This document shows, one piece after another, positions 1-9,469 of a DNA stretch of 64,000 bases. Source of the stretch: Candidatus Babelota bacterium. GTDB lineage: Bacteria; Babelota; Babeliae; Babelales; Vermiphilaceae. Every line of letters starts with the position of its first letter. The stretch's first letter is position 1. The notes beneath the pieces were generated by a model that saw only the letters and a list, made by a program, of their open reading frames with translations, ran no database searches and had not been told where the DNA came from. The position numbers and the translations under genes were made by a program. Location: the NCBI GenBank assembly GCA_003963225.1, contig RXKB01000006.1, positions 52,607 through 116,606 of the forward strand. The letters run 5' to 3'.

Positions 1-251
1 TGCCCTACAATCTAACCTAGCTTAAATTGTACTTGCACACACGGCGTGTCTATCAGTTGTGTGTACTCGTATAAACCAGATAGAATTTTTTAGGTAACGT
101 TGAGCGGTTGAATAGCCTAAATCATAATATCAAGCTGCCGTTTGCATCAACTGTTTGTGCTCAGGATGTAAATGTATTATGCGCAATAAACATGTAGCGC
201 TTTTTACTTGCAACAGTGCGGACATGGGTTCGACTCCCATCGCCTCCACCA
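1..251 (+). ncRNA. ssrA: tmRNA (transfer-messenger RNA), 3' part; 5' end lies before the window
   Basis: tmRNA rescues stalled ribosomes by acting as both tRNA and mRNA and adding a degradation tag. The last 35 bases or so have the T-arm with GGTTCGACTCCC and an encoded CCACCA end, and the upstream catgtag and gctcaggatgtaaatg segments resemble other tmRNAs. At the left edge the frame starting at base 2 reads Ala-Leu-Gln-Ser-Asn-Leu-Ala and then TAA (23-25), a plausible end of the tag peptide. The 5' half and the tRNA-like acceptor partner are outside the window, so the pairing cannot be checked. Confidence 0.88.
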
Positions 252-294
252 TAACTACGTAAGTGCATTTCACATTTTTACAAAAAGAAATATT

Positions 295-1821
295 ATGTTT
301 TTAGTTGTTAAATCACTACAGCCCTTCTATATTAATTTTGTAATTGTTCTTATCCTGATGACAAGCTATATAGCAAACGCTTTTTTAGAAAGCGTTCCAA
401 ATGATTTTGTGTCTCCTGGGGTACTGAATACTAATAGTAATGTACCAAAGATTATTCATCACGATCCAAAACAGTCTTATTTTATTAATCTTTTGAGAGT
501 TGCTAAAGTAGAAGCTCTCAGTTGTTTAATTGCGGTGAAAGATGTATCCAAAAATCCCAACAATGATGGTAACGAGATTATTTTGCCTGTGCAATCATTG
601 AGTAAAGCGATAGAACAATTAGGAACTTTTCTTAGCGATGATATGCCAACGCTTAAAAATCCTAATAACACTGGTGAATTTTTTCTTTTAATGCAAGAAG
701 TAAACCATATCTGTGTTTTGTTATCATTGATTCCTAAAAATACGTCACAATATATACCGTGTTCTTATGCCGGTGAGCATTTAGCAAAAACTGTTCAGCG
801 TAAAGCTCTTCCCATATATTCAAAAGTTTTATCATTAGATTGCATTACAGAAGAGTCTTTCACCGGGCAATACTTTTTACCGTTTATTTATGCAAGAACA
901 CTTTATACAGGTGATGAAGCCAAGAATGGTATTACAATTTATAAAGACCCTGAGAAGGTTAACAAGATTACTGAAAACACAAAGACAGGTCTAAATTTTT
1001 TCGCAAAATTCAAAACATCCCACTTGCTTAAATATATGAATGGATATTCGCTTGTATGGTATTATAATATGTCACCTTTTATTTTAAAGTTGTTGCATAA
1101 AAGGATAGAGGAGGAGAATACATGGATGTGGTATCCTATAGCATTTTTGTGTACAAAGTTTAATGAATTGTGGTATCATGACAAGGAAGGTAATAATAGT
1201 AAACACAATGATAAAAAAGATGATTTCAATCCAAAAATACTTGAAATAGATGAACTTCTTAGAACATTTATTAATGATAAAAAATATCCATATAGTTTTA
1301 ATTTGATCAATTTACTCAGTTTGCAATTTTTTGAAATGCCTGGAGCAGTTTCCTCTTATGTGTTTGGCAAGCTTCCTGCATATAAATTAGAAAGAGAGCA
1401 TTTTACCAATGAAGCTGATTATCAATTATATTTGTTTGTTAGTGCACCAGAATATAAATTAGAGCCTGGTTGCCCACGCATTTCTTCTTATGAAGCAAAC
1501 AAGCACTTTGTTCAGTATTATATTAATCATACACTTACTCCTGCCCTTAAAGATTTACAAGAAAAAACAAATAAAGACTGTCCGTATGTGTTCACAAATG
1601 AAGACATACTATATTTTCAATCTGCCTATCAGTATTGTGTATTGATATTATATGCGGAAATTTGCGATTCTATATGGCGCAATAATACGGGTGAAGATCT
1701 GTGGCCTTTGAATAATGGCAGTCGTGCTAGATTTGCCGGCTTTAGTCCTGAAACTATCAACAATCTTGCGTATATATATAATATATTCACAAAAGCACAA
1801 AATATCCCCAGTGGTAATTAG
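295..1821 (+). CDS. Exported protein of unknown function (508 aa)
   Basis: I do not recognise the family. The open frame extends upstream into tmRNA, so the start is placed at ATG 295, after an A/G-rich stretch (aaaaagaaa) and just before a hydrophobic segment (residues about 10-29) that looks like a signal peptide or N-terminal anchor ending near SYIANAF. The body has no other clear membrane helix and is rich in Tyr, Asn and Lys. It starts 43 bases after the tmRNA end, a common site for acquired DNA, but no second copy of the tmRNA 3' end is visible downstream. Function unknown. Confidence 0.8.
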   Translation: MFLVVKSLQPFYINFVIVLILMTSYIANAFLESVPNDFVSPGVLNTNSNVPKIIHHDPKQSYFINLLRVAKVEALSCLIAVKDVSKNPNNDGNEIILPVQSLSKAIEQLGTFLSDDMPTLKNPNNTGEFFLLMQEVNHICVLLSLIPKNTSQYIPCSYAGEHLAKTVQRKALPIYSKVLSLDCITEESFTGQYFLPFIYARTLYTGDEAKNGITIYKDPEKVNKITENTKTGLNFFAKFKTSHLLKYMNGYSLVWYYNMSPFILKLLHKRIEEENTWMWYPIAFLCTKFNELWYHDKEGNNSKHNDKKDDFNPKILEIDELLRTFINDKKYPYSFNLINLLSLQFFEMPGAVSSYVFGKLPAYKLEREHFTNEADYQLYLFVSAPEYKLEPGCPRISSYEANKHFVQYYINHTLTPALKDLQEKTNKDCPYVFTNEDILYFQSAYQYCVLILYAEICDSIWRNNTGEDLWPLNNGSRARFAGFSPETINNLAYIYNIFTKAQNIPSGN

Positions 1822-1887
1822 CACTTGTATAACTTGTTTAAAAAGGTCATTATACAACAAAAGATAGTTTGCTAAAAGGTACTCCAG

Positions 1888-2589
1888 GTGGTTTATTTGA
1901 AGCAAAATAACATAGTGCTTGCTATTGTGGTATATGACAATAGTTTGTGTTTTATTTTCGGGAAGAAAAAATACAAAAAACCATATCAAATTATTAATTA
2001 TACAACTTTTTGTAGCGCTGCGTATCAAGTGCATGACGGTATACTTTTTAATTACAGTTTAATTAAAAATGAGTTATTGACTTATATAAAAACTCATAAA
2101 CTGTATCCTTCTTTTATTACCATAATAGTTGACAACAAGCAGTTGTCACAAAATTTTATTGTGGCAAGTCAGCCAATAAGATATATGTCAGATCGTATAG
2201 ATGATTTTAATTATAAAATTCAACCTATACATACACATTATATTGGTCCTTGTGATGAAATAGACCATCTTTTGTGCAGATGTACGATGACAAACTATGC
2301 TCTATTGCAATATCAACTTTTAATAATGCCATTGCATATTCCAATTCTGAATATTGGTTGTCCTATGCATTCTTTATTATATGCGTATCAAGGTTACAAA
2401 GGTACAACATTTAGGCTATCCGAGCTTGTGCAAGATATTATAAAACATGATACGAATATGGATACTTTTTTTACTAACGATATGTTGCATCGGTTAATAC
2501 CAAACGTATTTTTTCAGAATAGTATAGATAAAAAAGCCTTATTATTATCGTATGGCAGTATAATGTATCAGGAGTCACTATATGGATAA
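1888..2589 (+). CDS. PilM/HofM-like protein (probable type IV pilus or DNA-uptake assembly)
   Basis: PilM is the cytoplasmic actin-like protein that binds the N-terminus of PilN in the inner-membrane platform of type IV pili and competence pili. This 233 aa protein has no signal peptide. Its middle (LLTYIKTHKLYP...ITIIVDNKQ) and the later CDEIDHLLCRCTMTNYALLQ segment resemble PilM/HofM proteins in layout, but the match is weak and judged by eye. It starts with GTG after ctaaaaggt and overlaps the next gene by 8 bases. That gene has the PilN plan, which supports the call. Alternative: an unrelated protein coupled to a membrane partner. Confidence 0.45.
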   Translation: MVYLKQNNIVLAIVVYDNSLCFIFGKKKYKKPYQIINYTTFCSAAYQVHDGILFNYSLIKNELLTYIKTHKLYPSFITIIVDNKQLSQNFIVASQPIRYMSDRIDDFNYKIQPIHTHYIGPCDEIDHLLCRCTMTNYALLQYQLLIMPLHIPILNIGCPMHSLLYAYQGYKGTTFRLSELVQDIIKHDTNMDTFFTNDMLHRLIPNVFFQNSIDKKALLLSYGSIMYQESLYG

Positions 2590-3109
2590 ACAACATTTTG
2601 CTTCAGCTATACCCATGTATACTTACTTAGCTTTAAAAAAATGGTTATATTTTTCGAGTTTTGTAAGCGTTCTTTTCTTTGTTAGTTGTGTAGTCATGGA
2701 GCTTCCTTTTGTGTGGCAATTGTATCAAAAAAAGACATTATATAACAAGCAAAAAAATATATATACACAAGAACAAGAGCTTTTGATGCATCAACAAGAT
2801 TTGGAAAAAAACATTAAACAGTTGACTGAAGAAAAACTTGTTTTTGCTCATGATCAACAATTAATAAGTACTTTTTTATCTATACTTTTAATGCCTAATG
2901 ACCATTTTAGTGTAGTTTCAGTTAAAAAAACAAATCAATCGTTTCTTATAGAAGGTACCAGCAAAAAAATGGGTCATATAACAAATCAATTTAAAAATAT
3001 AGCTTTAGAAAAAGGATACGCATTTCATGTACAGTCGATTGAACGTAAAAATAACGGTTATTATTTTCATGCAATCTGCTATAAAAAAATAAAGAAAAAA
3101 AATCAATGA
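2582..3109 (+). CDS. PilN-like inner-membrane protein
   Basis: The 175 aa protein has a short cytoplasmic N-terminus, one membrane helix (about residues 22-45), a coiled coil rich in Gln and Lys (about 52-95) and a small alpha/beta C-terminal domain. This is the architecture of PilN, which links PilM to the periplasmic PilO in type IV pilus and competence machines. Its overlap with the PilM-like gene suggests translational coupling. No separate PilO follows; the next gene is a transporter. The call rests on architecture and gene order rather than sequence motifs. Confidence 0.45.
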   Translation: MDKQHFASAIPMYTYLALKKWLYFSSFVSVLFFVSCVVMELPFVWQLYQKKTLYNKQKNIYTQEQELLMHQQDLEKNIKQLTEEKLVFAHDQQLISTFLSILLMPNDHFSVVSVKKTNQSFLIEGTSKKMGHITNQFKNIALEKGYAFHVQSIERKNNGYYFHAICYKKIKKKNQ

Positions 3110-3165
3110 GAAAAATATTTTTTCATGCTATCTTTGCATATAAAGTAGATATATAAAAGGGTTAC

Positions 3166-4755
3166 ATGATTATTTATTTCCTTGCAGCACTGTTGTCACT
3201 TTTTTCTGCAAGTGTGATGGCGTATATTTCTATGGCAACCTCCATTGGTCCATGGATCTCTCCCACTTTGTTATTACTATTGTACGCTTTATATGGGTTA
3301 TGTAGGCAAAAGCCAACAGTTTCGTCGTTACTTGGCATAACGAGTTGCGCTTCTATTGGAGGTATTGCAGCAACGGCATGTGGCTTTTCATTCCCGGCTA
3401 TTTTTTTTCTTGACTCGCATCTGTACGCATCACTTGTTGCAAATCCTTATTATTATTTTCTGCTTGTTGGTAACCTAGTTGGCATAGCAAGTTTTTTTGG
3501 TATGCAAATAGCTTATTTTTTTGAAAACTCAGTTTTACTAAATAATAAGTACCAGTTTCCTGTTGGTCAAATGATATTTACTATGGCTGCCAAAGGACAT
3601 AATGCATTTCAGACAGTGCAATTATGGGCAGGAGGACTTTTTTTTACTTTGTGGGTGTTAGGACAAAAAGGTACACGTTATGGTAAAATACCAGCCATTT
3701 TTACCACAAAAGTGTATGATTTTGGTTTGGTGACCATTCCTGCCTTTCGCTTTGATTTTACCGTGTTGCCTATGCTTGTTTCCATAGGCTTTGTTACGGG
3801 GCATGTGATTGCAAAACCTTTATTTGTAGGAGCTTTTGCCAGGCTATGTTTTTTAAATCCATTGCATAATCATTTTTTTGCAGCAGTGAGTTTGTCTGAA
3901 TTTTTGCTAGCTTTTTGTGCAGGTATGGTTTTGTGTGGTGCCCTGCAGGCTATTTTCCTGGTGCCAAATGCAGTTAAAAAATTTATCGAATCAGTGTCTG
4001 CTAAAAAATATGCTATCTCAAAAAATAATGCACAAGGAACTTTTGAAGAATACGGGTTAATAGCAGTTGGTTTTGGATTAATTTTTATGGCTGCTTGTTA
4101 TCATCTTCGCTTATCTTTGCTTGTGCAAGTGTATGTATTGATGGCTACTTTTTTATGTGTATATCAAATGATTGTGATTGGCGGTACCATGGGTATCGCT
4201 CCACTTGGTCGGTTTGCAACGTTTGTTATGTTGCCAGCGCTTTTTTTGTTTTCACTTGATTATGTCCAGCTTATTTGTATTGCTACTTTTGTAGAAATAG
4301 CAGGTGGTGTTGCTGTGGATATTTTGTTTGCACGCAAAGCTGCGTTTTTAGCCGGTATTTCAAAAAAATATACCATGCGGATGCAATATCTTGGCATCTT
4401 GATGGCATCTGTTTTTTGTGCAGCTGTTTTTTTATTGTTAAGTGCTAAATTTCAAATAGGCTCATCTGTGTTGGGTGCATACAAAGCGCAAGCTCGCGCA
4501 TTACTTATTCATGCACATACTTTTAATTACCATATGCTTTTAATAGGCATATGTGCAGGATTTGTGTTAGGAAAATGTAAAATTAATCCCAGCATGGTAC
4601 TTGGTGGTATTTTAATGCCTATTGATTATTCTTTTGCTTTAATAAGTGGTGGGTTGCTAGCGCAATTTTTTTCAGAAAAAGATCAATGGGTACCGTTTGC
4701 ATCAGCTATTTTTGCTGCTAATTCTTTATGGATGCTGGTACAAGGATTTTGTTAG
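3166..4755 (+). CDS. OPT-family-like multi-pass transporter
   Basis: This 529 aa protein is almost entirely hydrophobic, with about 13-15 membrane segments. It resembles the oligopeptide transporter (OPT/YSL) family, which imports peptides or metal chelates. Supporting segments are the GFSFPAIFFL stretch, the FPVGQMIFTMAAKG stretch after the third or fourth helix, and IGGTMGIAPLGRF in the second half. Peptide uptake would suit a bacterium with few biosynthetic genes. The ATG lies 5 bases after an AAAGGG ribosome binding site. Substrate cannot be read from the sequence. Confidence 0.65.
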   Translation: MIIYFLAALLSLFSASVMAYISMATSIGPWISPTLLLLLYALYGLCRQKPTVSSLLGITSCASIGGIAATACGFSFPAIFFLDSHLYASLVANPYYYFLLVGNLVGIASFFGMQIAYFFENSVLLNNKYQFPVGQMIFTMAAKGHNAFQTVQLWAGGLFFTLWVLGQKGTRYGKIPAIFTTKVYDFGLVTIPAFRFDFTVLPMLVSIGFVTGHVIAKPLFVGAFARLCFLNPLHNHFFAAVSLSEFLLAFCAGMVLCGALQAIFLVPNAVKKFIESVSAKKYAISKNNAQGTFEEYGLIAVGFGLIFMAACYHLRLSLLVQVYVLMATFLCVYQMIVIGGTMGIAPLGRFATFVMLPALFLFSLDYVQLICIATFVEIAGGVAVDILFARKAAFLAGISKKYTMRMQYLGILMASVFCAAVFLLLSAKFQIGSSVLGAYKAQARALLIHAHTFNYHMLLIGICAGFVLGKCKINPSMVLGGILMPIDYSFALISGGLLAQFFSEKDQWVPFASAIFAANSLWMLVQGFC

Positions 4756-4766
4756 CAAAAGTAATC

Positions 4767-6302
4767 TTATGTATGTAACAGGTTGGTGAGTTTTGCAATC
4801 TTATTTTTGTAATATATGTTTTCTATAAACAACAGTATCAAAACTATTCCCAGCCCATTTTTTAGCCAGTTGTTATTATTTTGTAACTGTGTGTTTGTGT
4901 CGTTTAGATTTTCAATAGTATTGTCTTTTTCGGATAAACAAGTTTTGTAATATTCTGCGTTGAAAGCAATCTTGTTGTTATATGTTTTGTGTAATATTTG
5001 CAGTGTGCTTTCGTGTTGGTTTTCAATATTGCGTTTTTCCGCATCTATTTTTTTTAACAGTTTTTTATCTTCAATCTGCATTTCTTGTAAGCTTTTTTGA
5101 AAATTGATTAATTCATTTTTTAAGCTTTCAATTTCTTCTTTTTTATCATCATCAATTAATTTTTTAATTGTTTCAAAAGACGCAGTAAGTTTTATATGCT
5201 CCTCAACAATATGCTTTAGTAATCCAATTTGTTCTTCATATTTTTTTTCCAAAGAACTGTAATCTTCCGTTAATTTTTCTTTTTCTTGTTTACTTGTTTC
5301 TTGCTTTTCTATAAGCTCCTTTTGGATGCTTGTAACCTCATTTTCTTTTTCTTCTAATCTATTTTTAACTTCAGAAAGCATGGTTTTAAAAGTATTTAAC
5401 TTTTTTTTCAATAAGTCTATTTCTCTTGTCTGATTGTTATTATATTTATTTAATTGGTCAAGTGTTTGATTTTGGATTTCTAGATTGTTTTGTAGTTTTT
5501 TCTTTTCTTCTTGTTCTTGTTCAACTATTTTTTGTAATGCAACATTGGTATTTGCAAGCACTTTTTTTTCTTTCTCAGTTTGACAAAGATTATCTTGCAA
5601 TATTTTCATTCTATTGTTAAGCGTATTATTTGTTTTAGTATATTGTTGAACAAGGCAAGCTTTTTCTTTAATTATTTTTTCAATAATATCAACATGATAG
5701 TATGGAAGTGATTTAATTCTAGAAATATGTAAATTCATTTTTATTTCTGGATTTCTGCGTGATTTTTTAGATAGAGGTAATGCGTTTTCTGCTGGGTAAA
5801 AACAGGTCCCACTTATTGGTTTATCCGATTCATCATATATTAAAGTTAATGAAAGATTATTGTTTTGCATGTTATGTATTAAATATAATAGATTCACCAC
5901 TTTTTCTACATCTTTTTGCGTAAGCATAACATTATTTTTATCCAATGTCTGGGTGGTCATTAAACATTTTGGTGGATTATTGCTAGGTAATAATAAGCTT
6001 GGATCAAAATTATTTTTTGGTGACAGCGCGATCGGTGAATTAAAATAAGCAACTTGTTCTAAAAAATATACAAGGGGACTGCGTTCTTCTGTGGGAACAG
6101 GATGAGATAAAGTTTTGGAAGTAAAACTTTTTTTTTTATTTTGATGCAAATATATGGGCTTTGGTAAACCATAAATATGAGCTAATGTTTTTTTAGCAGC
6201 GGTAGACACTGTTGATGGTGTCATTCCTTTGGTATCTTGCCCCAATAATAAAGAACCATAGATTACAAAAAAAAACTGTATGTATTTTTTATTGAAAAAC
6301 AT
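4767..6302 (-). CDS. Exported coiled-coil protein with C-terminal membrane helix
   Basis: I do not recognise the family. The preferred start is ATG 6302, one base after the stop of the upstream gene; an in-frame ATG at 6323 overlaps that gene and is possible. The N-terminus (FFNKKYIQFFFVIYGSLLLG) looks like a signal peptide. Residues about 215-460 form a long coiled coil rich in Lys, Glu, Asn and Gln. A single hydrophobic helix (NGLGIVLILLFIENIYY) lies near the C-terminus and is followed by a short basic tail. It runs with the next two upstream genes, which have related plans. A cell-envelope role is likely but unproven. Confidence 0.75.
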   Translation of the reverse strand: MFFNKKYIQFFFVIYGSLLLGQDTKGMTPSTVSTAAKKTLAHIYGLPKPIYLHQNKKKSFTSKTLSHPVPTEERSPLVYFLEQVAYFNSPIALSPKNNFDPSLLLPSNNPPKCLMTTQTLDKNNVMLTQKDVEKVVNLLYLIHNMQNNNLSLTLIYDESDKPISGTCFYPAENALPLSKKSRRNPEIKMNLHISRIKSLPYYHVDIIEKIIKEKACLVQQYTKTNNTLNNRMKILQDNLCQTEKEKKVLANTNVALQKIVEQEQEEKKKLQNNLEIQNQTLDQLNKYNNNQTREIDLLKKKLNTFKTMLSEVKNRLEEKENEVTSIQKELIEKQETSKQEKEKLTEDYSSLEKKYEEQIGLLKHIVEEHIKLTASFETIKKLIDDDKKEEIESLKNELINFQKSLQEMQIEDKKLLKKIDAEKRNIENQHESTLQILHKTYNNKIAFNAEYYKTCLSEKDNTIENLNDTNTQLQNNNNWLKNGLGIVLILLFIENIYYKNKIAKLTNLLHT

Positions 6303-6303
6303 G

Positions 6304-7182
6304 TTAATTAATACTATTATCATAAGAATTCCAGGATCTTGCTGGATTGATCATTGATGGAAATTGATAAGGGTTTACATGAGGATTACCATTTAGATAA
6401 TTGGTAGCATTATAATTTGGGGACCAAGGCCAATAATTATTGTGCGTAATATTTGGCCATGATGGCATATGATTTTTACCAGGATAAGAAATTGCTGTAT
6501 TGGTTATAGTTGGAAAAGATTGAAGCTTTTGTGCCTGTATAATTAATGCACAATACAAAACAGCGCAGGTGCTTTGATATTGGTTTCGTTCTTTTTCTAA
6601 AGATTGTACTCTGTTTTCTAGATCCATTCTTGTTGTATTGTTTCTCATACTGTCAATTGTTGTTGTTAAATTTGCAATTTGTTTATCTTTTTCTTTGTTT
6701 GCGTTGGCGACTGCTTCTTTTGTTCTGTATTCGTAGACTACGTTTGTCAAAAAAGAAATTTCACTTTCTTTTGCGTTGATTGCATCGTTTTTTTCCCTGA
6801 TTTCGGCTTGATACTGTTTGTTTTGTTCTTCTAGTTGTGTTTGTGTTCGTATCACTTCTTCACCAGCAACGCGCTCTCGTTCAACCTTTTCTTTTTGGAT
6901 GTTTTCTTCACTGCGCCACCAGTTTGGAAATTTTTTGCCTAAAAAGCTATCTGTATGGCGCCAACAACTGACCGTACAATCTTGGAAATACCTTAAAAGT
7001 CCGTACACAGCAGGTAAGTTTATATTGCCATCTTGAGAAACAAACTGTGCTTTGATTGTTGGATTAGTGTTGGCAAAAGCATAAAAAATACTAAGAACAC
7101 TTATTACTTCAGTTATTAAAGCACGTGAGTAAGTTGAAAAAAATAATGCAATACACAGAAAAAATATTTTTAATTTTTTCAT
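6304..7182 (-). CDS. Exported coiled-coil protein
   Basis: The start is set at ATG 7182, after a CAGGG ribosome binding site, so that the protein begins with a classical signal peptide (MKKLKIFFLCIALFFSTYSRA). A short N-terminal domain with several Trp and Cys residues (CTVSCWRH, FPNWW) precedes a coiled coil at about residues 85-205. The last 70 residues are rich in Asn, Tyr, Trp and Pro and probably disordered. There is no C-terminal membrane helix, unlike its two neighbours. It stops one base before the next gene, so they are likely cotranscribed. Function unknown. Confidence 0.75.
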   Translation of the reverse strand: MKKLKIFFLCIALFFSTYSRALITEVISVLSIFYAFANTNPTIKAQFVSQDGNINLPAVYGLLRYFQDCTVSCWRHTDSFLGKKFPNWWRSEENIQKEKVERERVAGEEVIRTQTQLEEQNKQYQAEIREKNDAINAKESEISFLTNVVYEYRTKEAVANANKEKDKQIANLTTTIDSMRNNTTRMDLENRVQSLEKERNQYQSTCAVLYCALIIQAQKLQSFPTITNTAISYPGKNHMPSWPNITHNNYWPWSPNYNATNYLNGNPHVNPYQFPSMINPARSWNSYDNSIN

Positions 7183-7335
7183 TGAAGACCCTGTTTTAAA
7201 TGCAAACATTATAAGTCAATTATAATAAAAACCATTTAAAAATCAACATTTTTACTTTTTGTAGCACAAAAAAGAAATCTAAACAACAGATTATTATATA
7301 TTATTTAGATTCTATTTAATTTCATGAAAGTATTG

Positions 7336-8469
7336 TCAGTGTATCATATTTTTGTAATAAGCGGAAAGCAAACCATTGTTATATAATAAACATACTAATA
7401 ATATAATTGTTGTTGAAAAGCTGATGCCTGAAATTAAGCGATACATTAATATCCGATCGTTATTTTGTTTAAGTAGATCGGTGAGTTGTTTTGCGTGGTC
7501 AGGTTGTTTTGCATATGTATTTTCTAAGTCTTTAGTTTGTTGTCGAGCTTTTTCGAGCTCTTTTGTTAGAAAGTCTATCTGTGTGTGTAAATTATTGATG
7601 TAATTATTATCTGCAGAGTCTTGATTTTCTGAATCAACCTCTGATTCAAGTTTCTTTATTATTGCATTAAGCTTGTTAATTGTTGTTTCAAGTTCGTTAA
7701 TATAAGAAATTTTTTCTTTGTAATTGGCTGTTAATTCAGCATGATTCTGTTCTAGCAGCTTATAAGCGTCATTTGTATTTTTATTTTCTATTCGATTACT
7801 ATGGGATGATTGTATAATTTTTTCACATAACTCACTTATCAGTTGTGGGTTAAGATTAAGAATGCAGTATGCAATTATATTTGTAAACAGTTTCTTCTGT
7901 TCTTCATTTTTTAATACACATTCTTTATTTGTTTCTGGTATGCTTGGGTCTATAGAAAATGTGTTAAAAAAAGATTGACCGCTGCCACTTGCTCGTCTGC
8001 CTCTTGGTGAAGCAGGTTGAGGTGAGCTGTTATTATTTAAATTTTTAATAGGAGATTGGTTTCTTTGCGGAAATAATATTTCATACAAAAAAGGACAATC
8101 TTTAAAAAATATATCTTTATTTGCATCTATACTATTTTTGAACATAGCTATTGCTTGCGCAATATTAATTGCAATATTTTGACCAGCAATGCTTTTTGCA
8201 TAATCCAATACTAATGGGCATAGTTTTTTCTCTATTGCTATTGCAAAAAGATGCGCTTTCCATCGATCTTCAGTAGCGGTATTGTTTATAGGAATGTGCA
8301 ATACTTGTGGGCTGTTCTGCTCAACTGGTTGTATGACTTCAATAGTAGGAATAGATGGATTAGTCAGGTCAGTAAAGGTAGATATATTTGGCTTGATTGG
8401 CTCACTGCCATGGACATCTTTCACACAAAATATGACAGCACTTAAAAATAGTAGCAATATATTTTTCAT
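7336..8469 (-). CDS. Exported coiled-coil protein with C-terminal membrane helix
   Basis: This 377 aa protein starts with a signal peptide (MKNILLLFLSAVIFCVKDVHG). The mature N-terminal half is a mixed region with a basic Ser/Pro/Arg patch (PASPRGRRASGSG). Residues about 230-340 form a coiled coil, and a hydrophobic helix (ISFSTTIILLVCLLY) sits about 20 residues from the C-terminus. The plan matches the proteins at 4767-6302 and 18614-20509, although no sequence repeat links them. A ribosome binding site (TGGAA) lies upstream. No function can be assigned. Confidence 0.75.
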   Translation of the reverse strand: MKNILLLFLSAVIFCVKDVHGSEPIKPNISTFTDLTNPSIPTIEVIQPVEQNSPQVLHIPINNTATEDRWKAHLFAIAIEKKLCPLVLDYAKSIAGQNIAINIAQAIAMFKNSIDANKDIFFKDCPFLYEILFPQRNQSPIKNLNNNSSPQPASPRGRRASGSGQSFFNTFSIDPSIPETNKECVLKNEEQKKLFTNIIAYCILNLNPQLISELCEKIIQSSHSNRIENKNTNDAYKLLEQNHAELTANYKEKISYINELETTINKLNAIIKKLESEVDSENQDSADNNYINNLHTQIDFLTKELEKARQQTKDLENTYAKQPDHAKQLTDLLKQNNDRILMYRLISGISFSTTIILLVCLLYNNGLLSAYYKNMIH

Positions 8470-8520
8470 TATATGATTCCATGAATAAACTATACTTCAT
8501 GTACTAACATATTGCGTATT

Positions 8521-9303
8521 TCAATGTAAAGATTTTTTTTGTTGTTGGTATGGTGTTAAAAATGGTCTATATACATCAGAGCGTGTTTTAATCTGTTCGA
8601 ACTGTTTTGTATACCGTGTTACTATTCCTTTTCTATTTAAAACAATAACATTTTCTTGATTATAATAACGGGCTGACTTAGTAAAATTATACGACCCTGT
8701 CCATACAAGTCCTTTTTGGGTGAAATTTTTACTGAAAATAATAAATTTATGGTGCATGATGCCAGGCTTTTTTTTGTTGTAATAGTTTGGATTATAGACA
8801 TAAATAGTTGCGCCTGCGTGGTATAAATCATCAATTTTACCGTACCTGTCAACAAGGCAGTTTTTGTCCGTGATAATTTCTACTGTAACACCTCTTTTAA
8901 TGGCAAGTTCAAGAGCTTTGACAATAACGCCATCAGTAAAAGAAAATATAGCAATGCTTATTTTTTCATATTCTTGATCGATCAGTTTTAAAAGAATATC
9001 GTACGTGTTGTCGTCTGGTGAAAACAACGTTAAATAACCTTTTTTTTGTTGTAATTGATTAAACAGTTCGTTTAAAGGATCTGAAAAAATTGCTGGCAAC
9101 ATAGGTTCTTGGAAAGGAATAGAAGTGGCAGGATGAATTGTGCCATCTTGTTGAATTACAAAATGTTTACGATGTATATATTGTTTCAAAAAAGAGGCAA
9201 GCAACGCGCTTTTTTCTTGGATGTAAAAATAACATAAAGCACCAAAGCAAATAGTGCTTAAAAAGACAAATGGTCTTTGATTAGTATGTGTATTTTGCTT
9301 CAT
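8521..9303 (-). CDS. Membrane-anchored or exported phospholipase D-like (HKD) enzyme
   Basis: The PLD superfamily cleaves phosphodiester bonds in lipids or nucleic acids. This 260 aa protein has one catalytic HxK motif (MHHKFIIFSK, about residue 183) followed by GSYNFT and NQEN, the usual pattern of single-HKD nucleases and phosphatidylserine-type hydrolases, which work as dimers. An N-terminal hydrophobic segment (FVFLSTICFGALCYFYI, about residues 12-28) would anchor or export it. A clear AAGGAA ribosome binding site precedes the ATG. It could be a nuclease or a lipase; export makes action on host or environmental substrates plausible, but this is inference. Confidence 0.8.
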   Translation of the reverse strand: MKQNTHTNQRPFVFLSTICFGALCYFYIQEKSALLASFLKQYIHRKHFVIQQDGTIHPATSIPFQEPMLPAIFSDPLNELFNQLQQKKGYLTLFSPDDNTYDILLKLIDQEYEKISIAIFSFTDGVIVKALELAIKRGVTVEIITDKNCLVDRYGKIDDLYHAGATIYVYNPNYYNKKKPGIMHHKFIIFSKNFTQKGLVWTGSYNFTKSARYYNQENVIVLNRKGIVTRYTKQFEQIKTRSDVYRPFLTPYQQQKKSLH

Positions 9304-9469
9304 GCTATTTCCTTATTTTGCAATATAGATTACATACATAATGTATATGAAAAATGCTTATATATGCAATATCGTATATTGGATAATTATATAAATGATA
9401 TATTCTTGCATTTTTAAACTTTGTTCAAGCACAATTAAACATATAATAAAAAAGAAAGAAAGGAAGACA

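Noticed and set aside
208..294. Upstream extension of the 295-1821 gene
   Set aside because: It would make codons from the tmRNA 3' end and lacks a ribosome binding site; ATG 295 fits a signal peptide.
251..1888. Island scar at the tmRNA 3' end
   Set aside because: tmRNA is a classical integration site, but I found no second copy of its 3' end downstream in the window.
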